DNA of 64,000 nt from Gemella morbillorum (lineage in GTDB: Bacteria > Bacillota > Bacilli > Staphylococcales > Gemellaceae). Position 1 is the stretch's first letter, and every line of letters starts with the position of its first letter. Shown here piece after piece: positions 7,520-16,009 of the stretch. The notes under the pieces are model-generated. The model was not told the DNA's origin, did no database searches, and saw only the letters and a program-made list of their open reading frames with translations. Location of the stretch: the NCBI RefSeq assembly GCF_900476045.1, contig NZ_LS483440.1:1364001-1428000 (forward strand), written 5' to 3'. A program made the position numbers and the translations under genes.

Positions 7520-8287
7520 TTAGATTTTTAATGAATTTTCTTCTAACCAAGTATCTATAATTTTCACTGTGACATCCCGAAACTTCGGTGCTTCGTACAT
7601 ATGATCTGAACCTTGTATGATTTCTAGTTTAGAATTTTTATATCTTTTTGCAGTTGCTTTAGCAATGTTCGGACTAACCATGCGATCATCAGTTCCTGTG
7701 ATTACAAGCACTGGTTCATGTATCTTATTAAAATCAACATATGCTCCTTTTTGTTTGTCTAAAAAAGGTAAAGCCATTTGGAAATATGTGAATCCTGATT
7801 CTGGAACTAGTTTTGCAAACTCTAGCTCCTTGTCTTTTGAATCTTGATTATTCATGCAATAATCACAAAATGCATGTTTATACGGTGGCATAGGTTTTTT
7901 CCAAAATCCCCATCGTAAGAAATGTTTATAAAAACAAATTACCATACTAGGATAAAAAGCAAATATTCCCGCAGCAGGAGCTGTTCCCATTAAGATAAGA
8001 CCGGAAACCTTTGTTTTTTCAGCAACAAGTTGTGCTATTAATCCACCTAAGGAATGACCTAATACTAAGGGCGGTTCTTCTAAACTCTCTACTAATTTTA
8101 CAATGTCATCTGTGTATTCTCCTAAACTTACACGTCCCACTTTTTGTTCTACTTCTTCATAAGGCAAATCATGATAGCGTAATGAGGGTGTATGAACACG
8201 CAGTCCTAATTCTTCTAATTTATTTTTGAACTCTCCCCAAACATTTCCGTCACACCATGTGCCATGAATTAATACTATATCCTTCAT
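7520..8287 (-). CDS. Alpha/beta hydrolase
   Basis: The 255-residue protein has the alpha/beta hydrolase fold signature: oxyanion segment LIHGTW (residues 6-11), nucleophile elbow GHSLGG with Ser79, acid residue in VITGTDDR, and catalytic His in GSDHMYEA near residue 230. It has no signal peptide, so it is cytoplasmic. Substrate and pathway cannot be told; esterase, lipase and peptidase are all possible. It stands alone between a T-box gene and the thiamine operon. Confidence 0.82.
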   Translation of the reverse strand: MKDIVLIHGTWCDGNVWGEFKNKLEELGLRVHTPSLRYHDLPYEEVEQKVGRVSLGEYTDDIVKLVESLEEPPLVLGHSLGGLIAQLVAEKTKVSGLILMGTAPAAGIFAFYPSMVICFYKHFLRWGFWKKPMPPYKHAFCDYCMNNQDSKDKELEFAKLVPESGFTYFQMALPFLDKQKGAYVDFNKIHEPVLVITGTDDRMVSPNIAKATAKRYKNSKLEIIQGSDHMYEAPKFRDVTVKIIDTWLEENSLKI

Positions 8288-8383
8288 AAAGTTTAGCCCT
8301 CACTTAGCGAAATAATTTATACACTAATTATACTTGAAAACACCTTGTTTGGCAAATTCTAATAGAAACTATATAACCTTATC

Positions 8384-9031
8384 TTATTCCACATAATTTT
8401 TATATTCATTAATCATCTGCTCTACTGTTTGTTTTATACTCTCTGAATAAGAAATTGCTGAAATAATAGATACTCCTTCTACTCCGATAGCTGCTATATT
8501 TTTAATATCTTCTTTTTTTATCCCCCCTATTGCGACTATGGGTATCTCAGGAGCTAATTTACGCATTTTTTTTAACCCTTTATAACCTATATCTCCCCCC
8601 GCATCATTTTTTGAGATAGTACTATGAACAGGCCCAACTCCTATATAATCTACAAATTCTATTTTAGATTCTCTTAGCTCCTCTTCATTTCCAACTGATA
8701 AACCTATTATTTTATCCGGAAGTAACTTTCTAATTTTTTCAATATTTCCATCTCCCTGACCAACGTGAACCCCATCAGCATCTATTTCTAATGCTAACTC
8801 TATATCATCATTTACGATAAACGGTACATTGTATTTTTTACATAAATCCTGAATTTTTACTGCTAGTTCTACTTTTTCTTTACCTTCTAAAGCACCTTTA
8901 CCTTTTTCTCGAAATTGAAATAAAGTTATACCACCTTTTAAAGCATCTTCAACAACTGTATATAAATCCTTACCTAAGCAAGTAGTCGTTCCACAAATAA
9001 AATATAATTTTAATAGTTCTTTATTAAACAT
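8384..9031 (-). CDS. thiE: Thiamine-phosphate synthase
   Basis: A 215-residue TIM-barrel enzyme joining HMP-pyrophosphate and thiazole phosphate into thiamine phosphate. It has the family patterns FQFREKG near residue 40, the NDDIELAL segment, DGVHVGQGD, GVGPVHSTISK and AIGGIKKEDI. It is the last gene of tenA-thiD-thiM-thiE, one base after the thiM stop. The set covers salvage only, as no thiC or thiazole synthesis genes appear, so the cell must import or recycle HMP and thiazole. Confidence 0.93.
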   Translation of the reverse strand: MFNKELLKLYFICGTTTCLGKDLYTVVEDALKGGITLFQFREKGKGALEGKEKVELAVKIQDLCKKYNVPFIVNDDIELALEIDADGVHVGQGDGNIEKIRKLLPDKIIGLSVGNEEELRESKIEFVDYIGVGPVHSTISKNDAGGDIGYKGLKKMRKLAPEIPIVAIGGIKKEDIKNIAAIGVEGVSIISAISYSESIKQTVEQMINEYKNYVE

Positions 9032-9032
9032 C

Positions 9033-9815
9033 TTATTTCACCTTTTTAAATGTTTCTATATCTTTATCAGTAACTTCATATAACGCATTAATAAATTCAA
9101 CTTTAAACGTTCCTGGTAGATGTCCATTAGGACGCTTTTCTGCCATTTCCCCGGCAATATTATATGCTAACATTGCTGTTTCTAAAGATTTTAATTCTTG
9201 TCCTTTTTCTAATCCTATGAAACTTGCTAGAACTGCTCCTAATAAGCACCCTGTTCCAATAACTTTCGGCATCATTGCAGTTCCGTTATGGATAGTCACT
9301 ACCTCACCGTTAACAGCAATAGCATCAACTTCTCCAGTCACTATTATAGGAATATTAAATTTCTCATTTGCTGCTAACGCAATTTCATCAATATTATCGA
9401 CTCCAGCACTGTCTACTCCCTTAGAGGCTACATTTATGCCAACTAAAGATGCAATCTCTCCTGCATTTCCTCTTATAGCTGATAATTTATAATTAGTAAT
9501 TAAATCTTGAGCTACTTTTTTTCTATATTCTCCAGCTCCACAAGCAACTGGATCTAATACAGCTGGTACATTATACTCTTCTGCAATTTTTAATGCATCT
9601 TGATATAACTTCCAATTTTCATCTGTCAACGTCCCTATGTTTATTAAAAGTCCACCTGCATATCTTAGTAAATCTACCAAATCTTTTTTATATTCACTCA
9701 TAGCTGGTGAAGCACCTAATGCTACTAATCCATTTGCTGTGAAATTTTTCACTACATCATTAGTTATACAAATCACTAATGGTGCTTTTTCTTTTAATAA
9801 TTTTAAACTGGTCAT
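9033..9815 (-). CDS. thiM: Hydroxyethylthiazole kinase
   Basis: The 260-residue ribokinase-like enzyme phosphorylates the thiazole moiety of thiamine for salvage. Visible signatures are [21 protein letters not shown] near the N-terminus, [13 protein letters not shown]-like residues ([13 protein letters not shown]) and the late [13 protein letters not shown] segment with the catalytic Cys. Spacing is two bases to thiD upstream and one base to thiE downstream, so the genes are translated from one message. Confidence 0.93.
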   Translation of the reverse strand: MTSLKLLKEKAPLVICITNDVVKNFTANGLVALGASPAMSEYKKDLVDLLRYAGGLLINIGTLTDENWKLYQDALKIAEEYNVPAVLDPVACGAGEYRKKVAQDLITNYKLSAIRGNAGEIASLVGINVASKGVDSAGVDNIDEIALAANEKFNIPIIVTGEVDAIAVNGEVVTIHNGTAMMPKVIGTGCLLGAVLASFIGLEKGQELKSLETAMLAYNIAGEMAEKRPNGHLPGTFKVEFINALYEVTDKDIETFKKVK

Positions 9816-9817
9816 AT

Positions 9818-10615
9818 TTATAAATCTCCTTTAAACACAATATGATTTACAGGTCCATTACCATGACCTATTCCCGGTGTATTTTTAATCGCTGCAGTAA
9901 TAAATTTTTTCCCAATATCTACAGCTTCAACTATACTTTTTCCCTTTGCTAATTCAGCGGTAATAACAGCTGAGAATGTACATCCTGTTCCATGTGTATG
10001 ATTAGTTTTAAATCTTTCACTAGTCCATACTTTCTTAGTACCATCATTCAAGAACAAATAATCTTTCGCTTCACCTGTTAGATGTCCACCTTTTATAACT
10101 ACAGACTTACATCCAACTTCATCGATAATAAACTTCCCTGCTCGATTTACATCGTCTTCAGTTACTATTTTAAAATCAACTATTTCTTCTGCTTCTGGTA
10201 CATTCGGTGTAATAATAGTAGCAAGTGGTAGTATCTCTTCTTTTAGATGTTTTCTAGCGACATCATCTATCAATTTATCTCCACTTGTCGCAACCATTAC
10301 TGGATCAACAACATAAGGAACATCTTTAGGTAAATATCTCTTAATTAATTTCATCATATCAGTATTTGCTATCATTCCAGTTTTTATACTATTAGGCATT
10401 ATATCATCAAATACACTTTTTAATTGTGCTTCTAATACATCTAATTCTAAGTTTCTTATCATTTGAACACCTAAAGTGTTTTGAGCAACTACACTAGTAA
10501 CTACAGCCATACCGTAAACTTCACGAGCTTGAAAACTTTTTAAATCAGCCATAATACCAGCTCCACCCGTTGGATCAGTCCCAGCGATAGTTAAAGCAAT
10601 ATTTAGTTTTGTCAT
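9818..10615 (-). CDS. thiD: Hydroxymethylpyrimidine kinase/phosphomethylpyrimidine kinase
   Basis: The 265-residue ribokinase-family enzyme phosphorylates HMP and HMP-phosphate. Signatures are [20 protein letters not shown] at the N-terminus, [14 protein letters not shown], and the C-terminal [16 protein letters not shown] active-site loop. It lies three bases after tenA and two bases before thiM. It uses pyrimidine released by TenA, which explains the pairing. Confidence 0.94.
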   Translation of the reverse strand: MTKLNIALTIAGTDPTGGAGIMADLKSFQAREVYGMAVVTSVVAQNTLGVQMIRNLELDVLEAQLKSVFDDIMPNSIKTGMIANTDMMKLIKRYLPKDVPYVVDPVMVATSGDKLIDDVARKHLKEEILPLATIITPNVPEAEEIVDFKIVTEDDVNRAGKFIIDEVGCKSVVIKGGHLTGEAKDYLFLNDGTKKVWTSERFKTNHTHGTGCTFSAVITAELAKGKSIVEAVDIGKKFITAAIKNTPGIGHGNGPVNHIVFKGDL

Positions 10616-10618
10616 AAT

Positions 10619-11299
10619 CTACACCTCTAAATCCCAACGCTCTTGTGTATAAGCCATGTTGAAGAAGCGACGTTCATGTTCGCAACTTTCTAGGAAATTT
10701 TTAACAAGACGGGCTTTCCCTTCTTCACTCATAAATTCAGCTTCACGATTAATAATTTTATAATACTCTGTTAATACTTCATCTACTAGACCATCAGCAT
10801 AAAACTCTACCCAGAATTTTAAAGGATGATCTTCAGCTAAGTTATGATTTGCAAGAATTTTTCTAGCTACCATCTTATAAATCCAAGGACACGGTGCCAT
10901 TGCACTTAATGTTTCTGCCATACCGAATGCAAATGCATTATAGTACATATGCTTAATGTAATGATCTGCAGACGGATACCATTCTCCTCCTTTTATAATT
11001 TCATGGTAATCTTCTCCTACATAATCAGCTAAATTTTTATGAGCTGCGATTTCTTCATTTAATACAAAATTAATTTGACCTAGGAAAAAGTTTTTTTCAA
11101 CTTTATCATTACTTTTTGCCAAAAGCATTGCATAAATATCACTAAAGTTATCCAAATAAAGAGCATCAGCTTTTAGGTAATGCACAACTGCTTCCTTAGA
11201 TAAATTAGCATGAACTAAGCCTTGAATAAAACCATCATTATATATTTTATCAACAATCGGCAATGCCTTCTCTTCCATAATTTCAGTAATAAGTTTCAT
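10619..11299 (-). CDS. tenA: Thiaminase II / aminopyrimidine aminohydrolase
   Basis: The 226-residue all-helical TenA-family protein has the motif MAPCPWIY with the active-site Cys and several conserved acidic and aromatic positions (YADGLVDE, EHERRFF). It releases or deaminates the pyrimidine of degraded thiamine, feeding ThiD. The frame is open further upstream to 11347, but GAGGGGG lies eleven bases before the ATG at 11299, which begins MKLITEIMEEK. I use that start. It is the first gene behind the TPP riboswitch. Confidence 0.92.
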   Translation of the reverse strand: MKLITEIMEEKALPIVDKIYNDGFIQGLVHANLSKEAVVHYLKADALYLDNFSDIYAMLLAKSNDKVEKNFFLGQINFVLNEEIAAHKNLADYVGEDYHEIIKGGEWYPSADHYIKHMYYNAFAFGMAETLSAMAPCPWIYKMVARKILANHNLAEDHPLKFWVEFYADGLVDEVLTEYYKIINREAEFMSEEGKARLVKNFLESCEHERRFFNMAYTQERWDLEV

Positions 11300-11359
11300 A
11301 GGTGTATCCCCCTCAGTATATTTAATTTTTGTATAAAATAATATCACTTTAGATACATA

Positions 11360-11388
11360 AAAAAGCCCCTTACTAACGTAAGAGAACT
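11360..11388 (-). terminator. Riboswitch-controlled intrinsic terminator
   Basis: On the minus strand, stem TCTTAC/GTAAGG with wobbles is followed by GGGGC and a run of six Ts, between the TPP aptamer and tenA. It is probably the off-state terminator. The arms GATTATTC (11413-11420) and GAATAATC (11427-11434) next to the aptamer may take part in switching. Confidence 0.65.
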
Positions 11389-11449
11389 ATGAAAAATATA
11401 TTACAAATACGAGATTATTCTTTCTAGAATAATCCTAATTATATCCATT

Positions 11450-11530
11450 CACATTTCCTCCGCTAGCATTATCTAGATCAGGTCAAAGGGTCTAACTGTG
11501 TTATCTCAGCCTACAGGCTCCCCCAGTGAT
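11450..11530 (-). promoter_or_regulatory. TPP riboswitch (thi box)
   Basis: Read on the minus strand, the conserved pieces appear in order: GGGGGAGCC, CTGAGATAACAC, ACCCTTTGACCTGATC, TAGATAATGCTAGCG and GAGGAAATGTG. This is the THI element. It controls the tenA-thiD-thiM-thiE operon by premature termination when thiamine pyrophosphate is present. Confidence 0.95.
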
Positions 11531-11751
11531 TTTATTCTATTTATTTTTAAATCGTAGCACAGAAAAAAATAAATGTCAACAAATTAGTTTAAGGGTTTAC
11601 AACTTTAGTATAAATGATATTGGTTTAATACAAAAAAAGTTTTAATAATAATATTTTTATATTTTATAAAATAAAAAACACTAATATTGTGTCTAAATTG
11701 TGAACTAACTGTGAAATTTTGTAGTAAATTTTGCCTATTTTAGCCATTATA

Positions 11752-11803
11752 TGAGACTAATTATCATTTTTATCTTTATTTTTTTAATCTTTTGTAATAT
11801 AAT
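11752..11803 (+). promoter_or_regulatory. Promoter of the haem locus with a Fur-like box
   Basis: A -10 hexamer TATAAT is at 11798-11803, with a weak T-rich -35 near 11775-11780. TGAGACT-A-ATTATCA at 11752-11766 matches a 7-1-7 Fur inverted repeat in 12 of 14 arm positions, the right arm being perfect. This is consistent with iron repression of the surface haem genes. The assignment is inferred from sequence alone. Confidence 0.6.
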
Positions 11804-11861
11804 AATGTTGTAGATTAAAAAAATAATCAATCTATTTATAATAAAGGAGAACCTTACTTAA

Positions 11862-14800
11862 ATGAAAAATACAACATTATTAAAAGTTTTGTCTGCGACT
11901 GCAATATTCTCAGCAATTGCGGCAATCGAAGCATATGATCAAGATAACTTTACTTTTGCAGCAGAAACACCTGTTGTTGCAAGCAATTCGGCTGCAGCAA
12001 CTGCTCCAACAGTTACAACGCCGGCAACAACTACTACAAGCACTACTCCAGCTCATAACGCTGAAGAACCTGCTACTGTAGCACAAGATGTTAAAGCTTT
12101 AAAAGATGGAGAATATAATATTACTGCTGAAGCCTTAAAATTCTATGAAGAAGGTCGCCCTTCTATGGCTGCAGCTGCAATCGACATTGATAAAACAAAA
12201 TTAATTGTAAAAAATGGTCAATACTCTGTAAATGTTTCATTCAAATCTATCACATTTGGTGGACTTACTGGTTACTTAGGAAATTTAAAATACTATGACG
12301 GTGATAAAACTCATGAAAATCGTAAAGAAATTCAAGATAGCGAGTTTAAAGATTCAACTATAGTTGAGAATTATAGTGCCAGTGAAACTGACAATTTCGT
12401 AGATGTCTACAAAAAAGAATTTCCTGGTCGTACTGTTTATCCAAAAACAGTTAACTATAATGTAGATAAAAATAAAATCGATTCAAATAATAAACTAGAA
12501 ACATATACTGAAGTGTTTGTTCCTGTTATGGCTTCAATTAATCCAGCTTTCGGAACTCAAAAAATGACTTTAAAATTTGATTTATCATCTTTAGCTAGAA
12601 AAAAAGTAACAGCTAATAACTATGAAGCTGCAACTTACGAAAATCCTAACAAAGACGTTGAATACAAAGGAACTATTAAAAAAGACTTCCCTATCCACGT
12701 TCAAGGACATTTAAGAAATGCTAACAACAACGATGAAGAGTCATTATACGGTTCTGCATTAGATAGCTATGTTAAAGTTGAAAAAGTTGGAGATAAATAC
12801 AAATATACTCTAAGATTCAAAAAAGGTCTTGCTGATGTAGGTGGAGAATTCTATCCATTCGAATTACACAAAGTTGCATATCAAGGTAAAGATATTCCAT
12901 TAACTACTTTGGCATCAAACGGTAATACTTCAGTAAAAGAAGGATCAATCACTACCGATAAACTATTAGAAAAAATTCAATTAGATGGTACTGCTCCATA
13001 TCCTAACGGTGCTTTAATGTCACACTTTGTTACATTAAAACTATACTATGAAACAGCTACCGCCTATAAGGAAAGACCTGTAAAATTAGAAGATGTAGTT
13101 GCACCTGCTAAACCTAAACCAGTTAATCCTGCACCAACTACGCCAAAAGAAGAACCAAAACCAGCTACACCAACAGCTGCTGATCACAATGTTGATGCTG
13201 ATAAAGTTCCTAACACTTTCCCTACTACAGTTAAAGCTGAATTAAATGGTAGAACAACTGGTACTGCTTCAATCTATGAAAATGCATTTGTTAAAGATGT
13301 AAAAGTTGAAAAAGTTGGAGATAAATATCAATATACTATACAAGTTAAAGAAGGGAAATCTACTAACTTCTTATTACGTAATAAGCCATTCACAGTTTCT
13401 AAACTTACTTATAAAGGAACTGAAATTAACTTTACTGAAGTTGATGCTGCTACTAAGCTAAAAGAAGGGAAAATCTTAACTGATTCTCTTCTAGACAAAA
13501 TCCAAGTAGATGCTGTATTCAATGTTCAAACAAAAGGCGGTGCTAAACCTAGATTCGAAGACAGAACTGCTGAAAGTACAATAGCTTTAGACTTCCCTAA
13601 AGTTGAAAAACCTAAAGAAGTTACACCTGCTAAACCTTCAGTACCTGATCGTGAAGTAGTTGCTGATAAAGTTCCTACTACATTCCCAGCTACTGTTAAA
13701 GGAGAATTAAATGGTAGAACAACTGATTCAAGTTCAATCTACGAAGATGCGTTTGTTAAAGATGTAAAAGTTGAAAAAGTTGGAGATAAATATCAATACA
13801 CAATTCAAGTAAAAGAAGGAAAATCTTCTACTTACTTACTACGTAATAAACCATTTACAGTTTCTAAACTTACTTATAAAGGAACTGAAGTTAACTTTAC
13901 TGAAGTTGATGCTGCAACTAAACTTAAAGAAGGTAAAATCTTAACTGATTCTCTTCTTGATAAAATTCAAGTAGATACTGTAATCAGTGTTCAAACTAGA
14001 GGTGGAGCTAACCCTAGATTCGAAGAAAGAAATGCAGAAAACACTATTTCTTTAGACTTCCCTACTGCAGAAAAAGTAAAAGAAGAAGCTGCAAATAACT
14101 TAGTTCCAGCTATAATTAATAATGCCCATGAATCTAATAGAACTTCAATGGCAAATGATGCATTAGTACATGAAAAAACTCGTGTTGAAAAAGTAAATGA
14201 TACTTACAACTACTATCTAACATTTAAAGACTTAAATATCGGGTCTCTTGTAGGAACTGTAGATACTTTAACTGTTGATGGTACTGCAGCTGAAAGAACT
14301 GATCTTGGTGGTGAAAGCCATGAAAAAGTATTCCACTTCACAAGTCCTGAAAAATTAACTGAAAAAACTATTACATTCTCAGTATCAGTAGACGGCAAAC
14401 CATTAAGAGGTCATTCAAATGTTGCAGCAACACTTAAATTCAATTGGGGTAATGCTACTCCACTAACAGCTGATCAAGTAACATCATTACACAAAGATGA
14501 AACTACAAAAGCTCAAGCTGAAAAAGAAAGATTAGAAAAAGAAGCTGCTAAAGCCCAAGCTGAAAAAGAAAGATTAGAGAAAGAAGAAGCTGCTAGAGTT
14601 CAAGCTGAAAAAGAAAGACTTGAAAAAGAAAAAGCTCAAAAAGCTGAAGCTGATCGTCTTGAAAAAGAAAGATTAGAAAAAGAAGCTGCTGCTAAAGCTC
14701 AAGCTGAAAAAGAAAGACTTGAAAAAGAAAAAGCTCAAAAAGCTGAAGCTGATCGTCTTGAAAAAGAAAGATTAGAAAAAGAAGCTGCCGCTAAAGCCGA

Positions 14801-15923
14801 AAAAGAAAGACTTGAAAAAGAAAAAGCTCTAAAAGAAGCTGTTGAAAAAATCCAAGCTGAAAACAAAAAAATTGAAGAACAAGCTAAAAAAGATGCTGAA
14901 ACTACTAAAGAAACAGTAACTAAATTAGAAGCTGCTAAAGCTCAATTAGAAAAACTAGTTAAAGAAAAAGAAGAAGCAATTAGTAAAGCTACTTCTGAAT
15001 CTGAAAAAGAAAAATTAACTACAGAAAAAACTGCAGCTGAAAGAGAACTTACAGCTAAAGTAACTGAATTAAAAACTGAAACTGAAAAAGCAGTTAAACT
15101 TGAAAATAAAGTCAAAGAAATTGAAAAATTAGAAAAAGTTAAAAATGAAGCAGTAAAAGACATTGCTAATGATAAGTCTTTAAGTAAAGAAGAAGCTAAA
15201 CAATTAGAAGCAATTGTAAAAACTGCATCTCTAAAAGATACATTAGTAGCCAAAGTTGTAGAAAATGGTTCAACTGAAGAAATTAAAGTTTCATTCGATA
15301 ACACTGCTGTAAAAGCAACTAAATTCGTAGTAGAAAAAGCTAATGAAAAAACTGTTGCAAAAGTTGAAGAACTAGTTAAGAAAGCTGATGAAAATCTAAA
15401 CGTTGTTAAAACAATCGATCTTCGCTTCACTGATGATAATGGAGCTGTAATTAACAAACAAGGTGAAACTCGTACAGTTACTGTTGCTGTGGTAGCTAAT
15501 GAAGGTGAAAAACTAGAAGTTTACTACGTAAATGGAGACAAATTAGAAAAAGTTCCTAGTGTTTATAAAGATGGAAAACTTACATTCTTCACTAGCCACT
15601 TCAGTTTATATGCAATTGTAAAAACTGTTGCATCTAATCAAGATACTTCAGTACCTGTAAAACCTGATACTCCAGATAATAAAGTTACAAACAAAGAAAC
15701 AAAATCTGAAACTAAAGAACAAAACGTAAAAGAAGAAGCTGAAGCAACTCCACAAAATATCTTCGGTGAAGTAGAAAAAACTGTTTCTCAAAATACTTCT
15801 CAAACTGTAACTAAAGGACTTAAACAATTAGCTAAAACTGGACTAAATGCAACAGCAACTGCTGGATTAGGTGTATTAGCACTACTATCTGCTTTAGTAT
15901 TACGTAGAAAAAATAACAAATAA
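11862..15923 (+). CDS. Large multi-NEAT wall-anchored haem/haemoprotein-binding protein
   Basis: The 1353-residue protein starts with a signal peptide (to about residue 33), a Thr/Ala/Pro spacer (40-75), and a NEAT domain (about 80-243) with SM (RPSMAAAA) and VPVM segments. Three further NEAT-like domains follow at about 275-400, 450-580 and 607-737. The last two are close repeats, and all three have Tyr in place of the SM Met (ESLYGSA, SIYENAF). A fifth NEAT (746-865) has RTSMAND. Then come a Lys/Glu/Ala coiled coil (882-1092, repeated EKERLEKE), a beta-rich module (1120-1270), and a C-terminal anchor LAKTG, hydrophobic segment and RRKNNK. It probably captures haem or haemoglobin at the surface. 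GGAG precedes the ATG. LAKTG lacks the usual Pro of LPXTG. Confidence 0.85.
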   Translation: MKNTTLLKVLSATAIFSAIAAIEAYDQDNFTFAAETPVVASNSAAATAPTVTTPATTTTSTTPAHNAEEPATVAQDVKALKDGEYNITAEALKFYEEGRPSMAAAAIDIDKTKLIVKNGQYSVNVSFKSITFGGLTGYLGNLKYYDGDKTHENRKEIQDSEFKDSTIVENYSASETDNFVDVYKKEFPGRTVYPKTVNYNVDKNKIDSNNKLETYTEVFVPVMASINPAFGTQKMTLKFDLSSLARKKVTANNYEAATYENPNKDVEYKGTIKKDFPIHVQGHLRNANNNDEESLYGSALDSYVKVEKVGDKYKYTLRFKKGLADVGGEFYPFELHKVAYQGKDIPLTTLASNGNTSVKEGSITTDKLLEKIQLDGTAPYPNGALMSHFVTLKLYYETATAYKERPVKLEDVVAPAKPKPVNPAPTTPKEEPKPATPTAADHNVDADKVPNTFPTTVKAELNGRTTGTASIYENAFVKDVKVEKVGDKYQYTIQVKEGKSTNFLLRNKPFTVSKLTYKGTEINFTEVDAATKLKEGKILTDSLLDKIQVDAVFNVQTKGGAKPRFEDRTAESTIALDFPKVEKPKEVTPAKPSVPDREVVADKVPTTFPATVKGELNGRTTDSSSIYEDAFVKDVKVEKVGDKYQYTIQVKEGKSSTYLLRNKPFTVSKLTYKGTEVNFTEVDAATKLKEGKILTDSLLDKIQVDTVISVQTRGGANPRFEERNAENTISLDFPTAEKVKEEAANNLVPAIINNAHESNRTSMANDALVHEKTRVEKVNDTYNYYLTFKDLNIGSLVGTVDTLTVDGTAAERTDLGGESHEKVFHFTSPEKLTEKTITFSVSVDGKPLRGHSNVAATLKFNWGNATPLTADQVTSLHKDETTKAQAEKERLEKEAAKAQAEKERLEKEEAARVQAEKERLEKEKAQKAEADRLEKERLEKEAAAKAQAEKERLEKEKAQKAEADRLEKERLEKEAAAKAEKERLEKEKALKEAVEKIQAENKKIEEQAKKDAETTKETVTKLEAAKAQLEKLVKEKEEAISKATSESEKEKLTTEKTAAERELTAKVTELKTETEKAVKLENKVKEIEKLEKVKNEAVKDIANDKSLSKEEAKQLEAIVKTASLKDTLVAKVVENGSTEEIKVSFDNTAVKATKFVVEKANEKTVAKVEELVKKADENLNVVKTIDLRFTDDNGAVINKQGETRTVTVAVVANEGEKLEVYYVNGDKLEKVPSVYKDGKLTFFTSHFSLYAIVKTVASNQDTSVPVKPDTPDNKVTNKETKSETKEQNVKEEAEATPQNIFGEVEKTVSQNTSQTVTKGLKQLAKTGLNATATAGLGVLALLSALVLRRKNNK
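14505..14830 (+). repeat. Tandem coding repeats of the coiled-coil stalk
   Basis: Blocks of about 33-36 bases coding for KAQAEKERLEKE-type units recur, for example at 14505-14590 and 14640-14760, where an arrangement with ADRLEKERLEKEAA is duplicated almost exactly. Such repeats expand and contract by recombination and probably set the reach of the protein. They lie inside the gene and are not a CRISPR array. Confidence 0.8.
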
Positions 15924-15938
15924 TATAAAACAAACTCT

Positions 15939-15971
15939 TATACAAAGGGATAATTTATCCCTTTGTATAAA
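15939..15971. repeat. Perfect 13-bp inverted repeat between two NEAT genes
   Basis: Arms TTATACAAAGGGA (15939-15951) and TCCCTTTGTATAA (15959-15971) match exactly. No T run follows, so it is a weak terminator at best. It could be an mRNA processing or stability hairpin, or a partial attenuator separating the large gene from the next. Confidence 0.6.
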
Positions 15972-16009
15972 GTCATGTATAAAGAAATATAAGGAGAATT
16001 CAAGATAAG

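Noticed and set aside
14505-14830. Possible CRISPR-like array
   Set aside because: The repeats are contiguous, in frame and code for a Lys/Glu coiled coil; there are no unique spacers.
14942-15457. Minus-strand frame of 171 codons inside the large NEAT gene
   Set aside because: It is antisense to the coiled coil and beta module; Ser/Thr-rich shadow with no start site.
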